This document shows, piece after piece, positions 58,031 through 64,000 of a stretch of DNA of 64,000 nucleotides. The notes below the pieces were generated by a model. That model worked only from the letters and a program-made list of their open reading frames with translations, searched no databases and was not told where the DNA came from. Made by a program: the position numbers and the translations under genes. This stretch comes from CAZRIZ01 sp050950465 (GTDB lineage Bacteria > Patescibacteriota > Saccharimonadia > Saccharimonadales > Saccharimonadaceae), in NCBI GenBank assembly GCA_050950465.1, contig JBMNHQ010000001.1:248001-312000 (forward strand), written 5' to 3'. The first letter of the stretch is position 1, and each line of letters opens with the position of its first letter.

Positions 58031-58759
58031 ATGGAAAAATACTTTTATCTAGTTGGTGTTTTACTGGTAACGCCACTTTGGTTGATTATGTTTCTCAGAA
58101 GCTCACATCGCAAGGACATGGCGTTGTTTGGCGCCATCTTTGGTCTTGCAGCAATATTTCTAGAGGCTCTCTACTCCAAGCTTGATTATTGGAATCCGTC
58201 TTTTGCTTTCCCAGTTCCTTATGTAGAAGATTTTTTGTATGGCTTTATATTTGGAGGTATTAGTACAGAAATCGCTGAATTCTTAATGGGTAAAATTAAT
58301 TCTAAAAAGCCGACTCATCCGATTCGGCTCTGGTTTTTCTTAATCTTTGCTACTATGACGTGGTTCTTCTTTGTATGGTTAGTGCATATTATGGGTTTAA
58401 ATTCAATTTGGGCGCATATTTTACCGCCACTAATGGTTGGGGTAATTATCTCAATAATACGTCGCGATTTGTTTAGAACTTCGTTCTTATCTGGGTTGAT
58501 TGTGATGGCAATAGCATTTTTAATGCTATTTGTTTTAAAATTGATTTTTACGACGCCAGTTTTTCACGCGCATTGGCAACTTGATAATTTACTTGGTGTT
58601 TTTGTTCTGGAAATTCCAATTGAAGAGTTGTTATTTACCTTTGCGCTTGGTTTTGGCGCGGCTAATGTTTATGAATTCATTTTTGGTTATTCGTTGGTAA
58701 AAGATAAGCCTAAAAAGAAATCAGCTCAGAAGCGTGTTAGTCGTTCGCGATTAAAGTGA
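58031..58759 (+). CDS. Lycopene-cyclase-domain-like polytopic membrane protein
   Basis: This encodes 242 residues with about seven hydrophobic helices. Two acidic motifs in helices fit the heterodimeric lycopene cyclase (CrtYc/CrtYd, CarR-like) pattern: PYVEDFLYGFIFGG (~55-70) and LEIPIEELLFTFALGFG (~195-212), the P-x-E-E/P-x-E-D signatures. The C-terminus is basic (KDKPKKKSAQKRVSRSRLK). No other carotenoid genes are in the window, so a role in pigment synthesis is unproven and the fold may serve another function. An extended -10 (TGTTACAAT, ending 58023) leaves 7 nt before the ATG. It converges with the next gene, whose stop codon is adjacent. Confidence 0.65.
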   Translation: MEKYFYLVGVLLVTPLWLIMFLRSSHRKDMALFGAIFGLAAIFLEALYSKLDYWNPSFAFPVPYVEDFLYGFIFGGISTEIAEFLMGKINSKKPTHPIRLWFFLIFATMTWFFFVWLVHIMGLNSIWAHILPPLMVGVIISIIRRDLFRTSFLSGLIVMAIAFLMLFVLKLIFTTPVFHAHWQLDNLLGVFVLEIPIEELLFTFALGFGAANVYEFIFGYSLVKDKPKKKSAQKRVSRSRLK

Positions 58760-59308
58760 TTACTCAATACAACAATCAATTAAGTGTTGGACTAGGTCGC
58801 GGGTTTTGTCGAAGATTGAAGATTTTTTCAGTTTACCTTGGTTCTTTTTCTTTTGCTCGGCTTTGTCGAGCACATCGTCATCGAGTTTCTTGACGCCTTT
58901 TAGGCTGATTTGCCCCATATTTAGACTCCAGAACATAGTGTATAGATTATAAGATTTAGCAAACATTTCCTCAGCAGCTTTTTTGTCACCTTTACCGAGT
59001 TGTTTGGTGCCAACTTCCATCAAACGCATACTAGCAGCTAGCAAGTGTTTTGAAATACACCAAACCTCGCCCTCATATTGCTTAATAATTTTTTGTAGCA
59101 ACACTTTTCGCATCTCGCGAATTTCGCGGAGCATATCAAAATACTCAGATTTACCAGTTTTTTCGGCAGTAAAAAAGAAATGCTCTTCAATGCTTATTAG
59201 ATTCATAATTGCAATTGACAAATCTTCATCGCTGGATAAGTCTAGTTTATTGTCTTTTAATTTATCAAACTTTTTTAAAAAGTCGTCCTTGGGTGCTTTC
59301 TTCTTCAT
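58760..59308 (-). CDS. Conserved hypothetical helical protein
   Basis: This encodes 182 residues, all predicted helical and highly charged. It has no signal peptide or membrane segment. Segments such as DEDLSIAIMNLISIEEHFFFTAEKTGKSEYFDMLREIREMRKVLLQKI (residues ~28-75) and LLAASMRLMEVGTKQLGKGDKKAAEEMFAKSYNLYTMFW (~88-127) suggest a four-helix or TPR-like bundle. Two Cys lie near the C-terminus (HLIDCCIE). I recall similar proteins as being common in CPR genomes, without known function. The stop abuts that of the lycopene-cyclase-like gene. Confidence 0.65.
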   Translation of the reverse strand: MKKKAPKDDFLKKFDKLKDNKLDLSSDEDLSIAIMNLISIEEHFFFTAEKTGKSEYFDMLREIREMRKVLLQKIIKQYEGEVWCISKHLLAASMRLMEVGTKQLGKGDKKAAEEMFAKSYNLYTMFWSLNMGQISLKGVKKLDDDVLDKAEQKKKNQGKLKKSSIFDKTRDLVQHLIDCCIE

Positions 59309-59370
59309 ATTAAGTCATTATACTACGTATAGTATTTTATATCTTTAGGCGCTTATGTTGTGCGTCAAGA

Positions 59371-59982
59371 TTAAGTCTTTGCTTTATTGGTGAGTCTCTC
59401 GCCGGACTTTAGCTTTGGTCGAATTACGGTGGAGAAGACAATTAGTGAGTTGAATAATATCGAATAAGTCGGATAGGCGATCTCCTCAAAGCCCCAGCGC
59501 GTTACAAATAAGAAGCTGGTTAGGCTATTGAAGCCACAAATAGCGTAGGCGAGAGCTGACTCGCTTTCGGGAAATTGCCACGATTTAATGATGGTTGGCG
59601 TGGCACCAGCCAAGTCACCAATAATTGATATCGCTAAAGCGAGATTGGGCTCGTCGGTTACTAACCATAAGGCGAGAGCTGCTAGGGCTAGTCCGCCACA
59701 AAAATAATCAAACAATCGGATGTTCCAATCGGCTTGTTTTAAGAGAAGTTGAGCGATTACCACACTTAACGAAACGAGTCCTGAGATGAGAGCTGGTACG
59801 GCTGCCCAAGTTACGCCCTGACTAGCAGCCGCTGCAAAAGCGATTAATGGCCAGGCGGTCCAGAGCATCCAGGAAATGATATGGGGTTTAGCCTTTCCTT
59901 TAACCATCTCGACAATATAAACAACTATGCCGACTATCTGTGCTGCAGATGTCACAAGCATTAATAAATGTCTCCAGTCCAT
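59371..59982 (-). CDS. Polytopic membrane protein downstream of the large ncRNA, copy 1
   Basis: This encodes 203 residues from the ATG at 59980-59982. A longer frame continues upstream, but it would read through the ncRNA terminator, and the same bases are out of frame in the second ncRNA copy, so I reject it. There are six to seven helices. The motif KPHIISWMLWTAWPLIAFAAA is repeated in looser form later (ATPTIIKSW...ALAYAICGFN), recalling PQ-loop-type carriers. The family is not certain. A TATAAT (59990-59995) lies 7 nt before the ATG, just past the terminator of the ncRNA, suggesting a leaderless transcript of its own. Confidence 0.7.
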   Translation of the reverse strand: MDWRHLLMLVTSAAQIVGIVVYIVEMVKGKAKPHIISWMLWTAWPLIAFAAAASQGVTWAAVPALISGLVSLSVVIAQLLLKQADWNIRLFDYFCGGLALAALALWLVTDEPNLALAISIIGDLAGATPTIIKSWQFPESESALAYAICGFNSLTSFLFVTRWGFEEIAYPTYSILFNSLIVFSTVIRPKLKSGERLTNKAKT

Positions 59983-59998
59983 ATACTCAATTATACAC

Positions 59999-61145
59999 AA
60001 AAAAAGGAAAAACCCCGACGCTGCAGCAGTCGGGGTTTGTTGAACCAACAAACCTCCAAGGGTGGATGGATCCAGCCCTGGCCGTACCCAATTTCGTCTA
60101 CGATTAGTTTTTAGACTAACCATTCGTAAATTGAGTACGACTAGGACTGAATCGACGAGGCTAGTTCTGGTTGCTACCAAGTCTGAAAGGGGTAGTCCTA
60201 ACAGAATTTGGCAGCAATCAGAACTAGATCGCCAACTGACTAAGTTTAGATAAGCTAATTTTGGTGTAATCGCCATTAGCTTTAGTTAATTAACCTTGAT
60301 GCAATCGCAGCCAACTAACTTTAGTTAACCAGTTTTGATGTGATCTCGACTGACTAACGCTTGGCCAATTAATTTTGATGTAATCGCCACTAACTAGTTG
60401 CTAGCCAACCAACTTTGATGTGATCGCAGCCGATTAGCAGTTTAGTCAATTCTTCTAGCCCTAGAAGCTGCTAGCTAGTCTCAGAAAGAGGAGTACCGAC
60501 TAACTTACCGAAGTAGGCTAGAGCAAGTGACTCAACTAACAAAGTTGTTCAAGGGTTGCTTGAATGGACCTATCAAGTAAGTAAACTTACTAGGTAGGCA
60601 CTAACTAACAGCTGCTAGGACTAGTGTCCAATTACCAAATTGTAATGGATGCACTAGATTTCACACAGGTTTATTCAACCAGTTTTATCTAAAACACCGT
60701 ATTCATTACTAGACCAAAGTAGGTGAGACTCGACTAACCAAGATTTCAAAGCGGTAAGGCTCAGAAACCAAGTAGCTAGCAAGCTAACTGACCAAGCTGA
60801 CTACCAGTTTATTAGTAGTTAACCGATCAACTGGGGTAGGGAAGATAGTTTTTAAGGCTACCAGCCATTCCAGTCTATAAAACTCCGATTGAACTAAGAT
60901 AAACAGTTTCCTACTTACCTAGCCAGATAGAGCCGAAGCATCAAGATAGTTTTTAAGGCTACCACAATGTTTCGATTAAATTACCCGCAGGAAGCTTTAA
61001 TTAAAAAAGTCTCATGTTGCCATGAGGACCAATTAACTAATAACTAAGTTTACGACTAATTTGTCTTTGGTTTTTGTTTGGCAATTTTTGTTTTGAAAGT
61101 TTGAAAGGTTCGCGTTGGTGAGAAGCGGTGTGCTTTCATCAACGT
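59999..61145 (-). ncRNA. Putative large structured noncoding RNA, copy 1
   Basis: A predicted transcript of ~1.15 kb on the minus strand. The promoter is TTGACA (61175-61180), 17 bp, TATTAT (61152-61157). It ends at a terminator with stem AAACCCCGAC/GTCGGGGTTT (60010-60019 and 60029-60038) and a T-run (60005-59999). There is no credible ORF; stops are frequent. Visible hairpins: a 9-bp stem at the 5' end (CGTTGATGA/TCACCAACG), CTCATG-GCAA-CATGAG (61012-61027, GNRA loop), TTCAAG/CTTGAA, a UUCG-capped stem and CTTCTAG/CTAGAAG (60451-60466). Five ~40-nt tandem repeats lie at about 60253-60450. A word AGATAGTTTTTAAGGCTACC occurs twice (about 60845, 60947). I do not recognise it as rRNA, tmRNA or RNase P RNA. 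Confidence 0.65.
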
Positions 61146-61151
61146 GTCTTT

Positions 61152-61180
61152 ATAATAGCACAAGCATTTTAAAATGTCAA
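61152..61180 (-). promoter_or_regulatory. Promoter of ncRNA copy 1
   Basis: TTGACA, a 17-bp spacer ending TGTGC, then TATTAT on the minus strand. This is the closest match to the sigma70 consensus in the window together with its twin in copy 2. Confidence 0.8.
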
Positions 61181-61223
61181 CACTTTTTTGCAAGATTCTT
61201 GAAAAATGTTCAAGTTGCATCTG

Positions 61224-61694
61224 TTATTTTATTGTGAGGAAATAGAAAATTAAGCTAGTAATAAGTAGTCCAACAAACGGAATAACAACTTTCTCGAATG
61301 GAAAATGGGCTTTATTATCATTTTTCTTTTTTAGATATTTATATAAATCAGCCGCTCCGGCAAAAACTAGGCTGCCGATAATTGTGCCAAAAATAATTTT
61401 ATCAATACCTAATATTTCGTTATTAGGAATAAATAATGTCTTATTCAAATAGAGCGGAACAAAAACTAGGGCATACCAGACGAGCCCTACGACTATTTGA
61501 TAGCCTGGAAAGGTCCATTTCTTTTTCGTTAACCAATTAATTGTCCAGATAGAAACTGACATTAATAATCCGCCAATCCAGACGCTAGTGACAGTATCAT
61601 CGATGCCAAGTTTTTGTGATATAGCTAGCCCAGCACCAACTGCTACGGTGCAGAGTGGGCAAACGGCAAAGGTTGAAAGAATGGAGTTAAGCAT
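61224..61694 (-). CDS. Polytopic membrane protein with CPLC motif between the two ncRNA copies
   Basis: This encodes 156 residues from the ATG at 61692-61694; the longer frame enters the repeat and is rejected. Five hydrophobic helices. The first holds a Cys pair, FAVCPLCTVAVGAG (C-P-L-C), as in thiol-active membrane proteins such as VKOR/DsbD-like families, but the rest does not let me assign it. An extended -10 (TGGTAAAAT) leaves 7 nt to the ATG, just beyond the terminator of ncRNA copy 2. The stop codon lies in the first bases of ncRNA repeat copy 1. The gene fills the 482-bp gap between the two repeats almost exactly. Confidence 0.7.
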   Translation of the reverse strand: MLNSILSTFAVCPLCTVAVGAGLAISQKLGIDDTVTSVWIGGLLMSVSIWTINWLTKKKWTFPGYQIVVGLVWYALVFVPLYLNKTLFIPNNEILGIDKIIFGTIIGSLVFAGAADLYKYLKKKNDNKAHFPFEKVVIPFVGLLITSLIFYFLTIK

Positions 61695-61711
61695 AATAGT
61701 AATTTTACCAC

Positions 61712-62858
61712 AAAAAAAGGAAAAACCCCGACGCTGCAGCAGTCGGGGTTTGTTGAACCAACAAACCTCCAAGGGTGGATGGATCCAGCCCTGGCCGTAC
61801 CCAATTTCGTCTACGATTAGTTTTTAGACTAACCATTCGTAAATTGAGTACGACTAGGACTGAATCGACGAGGCTAGTTCTGGTTGCTACCAAGTCTGAA
61901 AGGGGTAGTCCTAACAGAATTTGGCAGCAATCAGAACTAGATCGCCAACTGACTAAGTTTAGATAAGCTAATTTTGGTGTAATCGCCATTAGCTTTAGTT
62001 AATTAACCTTGATGCAATCGCAGCCAACTAACTTTAGTTAACCAGTTTTGATGTGATCTCGACTGACTAACGCTTGGCCAATTAATTTTGATGTAATCGC
62101 CACTAACTAGTTGCTAGCCAACCAACTTTGATGTGATCGCAGCCGATTAGCAGTTTAGTCAATTCTTCTAGCCCTAGAAGCTGCTAGCTAGTCTCAGAAA
62201 GAGGAGTACCGACTAACTTACCGAAGTAGGCTAGAGCAAGTGACTCAACTAACAAAGTTGTTCAAGGGTTGCTTGAATGGACCTATCAAGTAAGTAAACT
62301 TACTAGGTAGGCACTAACTAACAGCTGCTAGGACTAGTGTCCAATTACCAAATTGTAATGGATGCACTAGATTTCACACAGGTTTATTCAACCAGTTTTA
62401 TCTAAAACACCGTATTCATTACTAGACCAAAGTAGGTGAGACTCGACTAACCAAGATTTCAAAGCGGTAAGGCTCAGAAACCAAGTAGCTAGCAAGCTAA
62501 CTGACCAAGCTGACTACCAGTTTATTAGTAGTTAACCGATCAACTGGGGTAGGGAAGATAGTTTTTAAGGCTACCAGCCATTCCAGTCTATAAAACTCCG
62601 ATTGAACTAAGATAAACAGTTTCCTACTTACCTAGCCAGATAGAGCCGAAGCATCAAGATAGTTTTTAAGGCTACCACAATGTTTCGATTAAATTACCCG
62701 CAGGAAGCTTTAATTAAAAAAGTCTCATGTTGCCATGAGGACCAATTAACTAATAACTAAGTTTACGACTAATTTGTCTTTGGTTTTTGTTTGGCAATTT
62801 TTGTTTTGAAAGTTTGAAAGGTTCGCGTTGGTGAGAAGCGGTGTGCTTTCATCAACGT
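61712..62858 (-). ncRNA. Putative large structured noncoding RNA, copy 2
   Basis: The same sequence and features as copy 1, shifted by 1713 bp. The terminator stem is at 61723-61732 and 61742-61751 with a T-run at 61718-61712. The predicted 3' end is ~18 nt before the ATG of the CPLC membrane protein gene. Confidence 0.65.
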
Positions 62859-62864
62859 GTCTTT

Positions 62865-62893
62865 ATAATAGCACAAGCATTTTAAAATGTCAA
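62865..62893 (-). promoter_or_regulatory. Promoter of ncRNA copy 2
   Basis: TTGACA (62888-62893), a 17-bp spacer and TATTAT (62865-62870) on the minus strand. Predicted start near 62858. Confidence 0.8.
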
Positions 62894-62985
62894 CACTTTT
62901 TTGCAAGATTCTTGAAAAATGTTCAAGTTGCATCTGTTAAAATGTTGTTTATTTAATATGGACTAATCGCAAAATAGCTAGTGAT

Positions 62986-63060
62986 GATATAATATAAGTA
63001 TTCGAGTGAAAAGAAAACTTGTTTTCTTTTCCGAGGATATGAAGTATTACATGATAATAT
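62986..63060 (+). promoter_or_regulatory. TATAAT-hairpin unit upstream of argS
   Basis: TGATATAAT (TATAAT 62988-62993), then the hairpin GAAAAGAAAAC-TT-GTTTTCTTTTC (63008-63031), identical to unit 2 at 37122-37145 and at the same 20-nt distance. CGAGGATATGAAGTATTACA follows, similar to the sequence after unit 1. A second -10-like TGATAATAT (63052-63060) is 9 nt before the argS ATG. Confidence 0.5.
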
Positions 63061-63069
63061 ATTTGTTTT

Positions 63070-64000
63070 ATGGAATTGGTGCAAAAACAACTAGGCAAGA
63101 TCATACAGAAACTATATAGCCAATCGGTTGAGCCAGAATTGTCTCGACCCAAATCAGAGTTTGGTGACTATGCTACTAATGTAGCTTTAATTCTGGCTGG
63201 TAAGCTAGGTAAAAAACCACATGATATCGCCGAGGAGATAGTAGCTGAACTAAAAAGTCAGGTAGGGTTGGCGGAAGTGACAGTGGCCGGACCGGGGTTT
63301 ATTAATTTGCGTTTGTCCGACGAGACCTTAGTTAAAGCTTGGCAAATCGAGCCAATGCAAATATATACTGACAAAACAATTATCGCTGAATATTCTGACC
63401 CAAATCCATTTAAGGTTCTGCATGCTGGGCATTTTTATACTAGTGTGGTGGGCGATGTGATTGCCAATTTAATTGAGGCGGCTGGTGGTAGGGTTTATCG
63501 AACTAATTTTGGTGGTGATGTTGGCTTGCACGTTGGTAAAACGCTTTATGGTATAGTACAAGACTTGGGTGGTGAATTGCCTGAGAAAATGGCTGAGGTT
63601 GCAGAGGGCGAGCGTGCTGAGTGGTTGGGTAAATGTTACGTAGTTGGCACGCGAGCTTACGAAGATGACGAAAAGGCGAAAGCACAGATTACCGAATATA
63701 ACAAAGCAGTTTACCAGATGCATGCCGATAATGATCACGTTTCACCGCTGGCGCAAATATATTGGTTAGGACGAGAGTGGAGTTATGATTATTTTCAGGC
63801 GTTTTACGACCGAATTGGCTCACATTTCGATAAATTCTACCCTGAAAGCGCCACGGCCGAGCGAGGGTTAAAAGAGGTTAAGGCACAAATTGGTAAAGTT
63901 TTTGAAGAGTCTGATGGTGCGATTGTTTTTCGAGGTGAGAAATTTGGTTTACATACGCGAGTTTTTATTAATCGAGAAGGTTTGCCGACTTATGAAACTA
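63070..64000 (+). CDS. argS: Arginyl-tRNA synthetase, partial (3' end outside the window)
   Basis: Open from the ATG at 63070 to the window edge, 310 codons visible. The N-terminal Add-1 domain region is short (~95 residues; FGDYATNVALILAGKLGKKPHDIAEEI; VAGPGFINLRLS). The catalytic domain starts with EYSDPNPFKVLHAGHFYTSVVGDVIANLIEAAGGRVYRTNFGGDVGLHVGK, in which HAGH is the HIGH signature. It charges tRNA-Arg in the cytoplasm. A tRNA-Arg(GCG) gene is at 29462. There is no Shine-Dalgarno, and a TAATAT stands 9 nt before the ATG. The upstream TATAAT-hairpin unit may control it. Confidence 0.93.
   Translation, partial: MELVQKQLGKIIQKLYSQSVEPELSRPKSEFGDYATNVALILAGKLGKKPHDIAEEIVAELKSQVGLAEVTVAGPGFINLRLSDETLVKAWQIEPMQIYTDKTIIAEYSDPNPFKVLHAGHFYTSVVGDVIANLIEAAGGRVYRTNFGGDVGLHVGKTLYGIVQDLGGELPEKMAEVAEGERAEWLGKCYVVGTRAYEDDEKAKAQITEYNKAVYQMHADNDHVSPLAQIYWLGREWSYDYFQAFYDRIGSHFDKFYPESATAERGLKEVKAQIGKVFEESDGAIVFRGEKFGLHTRVFINREGLPTYET

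Larger units (their letters stand above)
59996..61226. repeat. 1231-bp exact direct repeat, copy 1
   Basis: Identical, as far as I can read, to 61709-62939 (offset 1713). Outside these limits the sequences differ at once. It contains the whole ncRNA unit (promoter to terminator). Its right end supplies the TAA stop of the 61224-61694 gene. No transposase or terminal inverted repeats are present. Confidence 0.92.
61709..62939. repeat. 1231-bp exact direct repeat, copy 2
   Basis: The partner of 59996-61226. The two repeats and the gene between them are consistent with duplication of a 1713-bp unit or with insertion of the gene into a pre-existing pair. Lack of any difference implies very recent copying or ongoing gene conversion. 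Confidence 0.92.

Noticed and set aside
60062..60253. 63-codon plus-strand frame inside the ncRNA repeat (also 61775-61966)
   Set aside because: No ribosome binding site, low-complexity Arg/Thr/Ser composition, antisense to the promoter-terminator unit. It is duplicated only because the repeat is.
59983..60276. N-terminal extension of the membrane protein gene at 59371 back to 60276
   Set aside because: It would translate through the ncRNA terminator. The same DNA in the second repeat copy is out of frame with its downstream gene, so it is not a conserved coding extension.
60253..60452. The ~40-nt tandem repeats as a CRISPR array
   Set aside because: Units are contiguous and diverged, there are no unique spacers and no cas genes in the window.
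59996..62939. The 1231-bp repeats as an insertion sequence
   Set aside because: No transposase-sized ORF, no terminal inverted repeats, no clear target duplication. The limits match a promoter-terminator unit.

Overview
The window looks like a chromosome segment of a Patescibacteria/CPR bacterium, most likely Candidatus Saccharibacteria (TM7) or a close relative. This is inferred from the gene set: TrbL/VirB6-like giant membrane proteins next to tandem T4SS-type pilins, a DUF134 + DUF5320-like pair, a MurE-like ligase lacking its usual N-terminal domain, and many small conserved membrane proteins. No rRNA is present to settle the taxonomy. TGA is used as a stop (for example the TGATG junction at 50128-50132), so the UGA=Gly code of Gracilibacteria/SR1 does not apply. 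Base composition is moderately AT-rich. Promoters have sigma70 form, often with exactly 17-bp spacing. Many monocistronic genes appear to be leaderless or nearly so.

Layout. (1) 1-21900, minus strand: an envelope secretion/conjugation-like operon. It encodes five very large paralogous TrbL/VirB6-like proteins, a large membrane protein ending in a degenerate M23 domain plus a papain-like cysteine peptidase, a lipoprotein, and a window-truncated paralogue of the peptidase protein's N-terminus. (2) 22016-25304, plus strand and divergent: seven tandem small T4SS-pilin-like proteins, the last three sharing nearly identical core DNA. Together these two blocks probably build one cell-surface apparatus. 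(3) 25380-42264: housekeeping and small-gene region with hsp20, comF, a VapBC-type toxin-antitoxin pair, tRNA genes (three Ser, one Arg), NUDIX, DUF134/DUF5320-like, a tandem-FHA protein, DUF218, HIT, an MFS-like carrier, rlmH, valS and tsaD. It is peppered with five copies of a palindromic dispersed element. (4) 42362-50130: a duplicated two-gene module (small single-TM protein + giant secreted Ig-like protein). The two giants share an 814-bp block that is identical at the DNA level. This leads into murE. (5) 51441-57678: CIRCE-controlled groES-groEL, a PGI/SIS-like protein, an ABC exporter of MacB/LolCDE type and small proteins. (6) 57888-64000: tRNA-Ser(GGA), a lycopene-cyclase-like membrane protein, small membrane proteins, and the start of argS.

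The most unusual object is a 1231-bp sequence present in two identical copies (59996-61226 and 61709-62939). Each copy has, on the minus strand, an ideal promoter (TTGACA-17-TATTAT), about 1.15 kb with no credible ORF but many hairpins (GNRA and UUCG-type loops) and five ~40-nt tandem repeats, and a strong intrinsic terminator. Each copy ends 13-14 bp before the ATG of a small polytopic membrane protein gene. It reads as a large structured noncoding RNA that I do not recognise. A second unrecognised regulatory-looking motif (TATAAT plus a hairpin at fixed 20-nt spacing) occurs three times, including upstream of argS.
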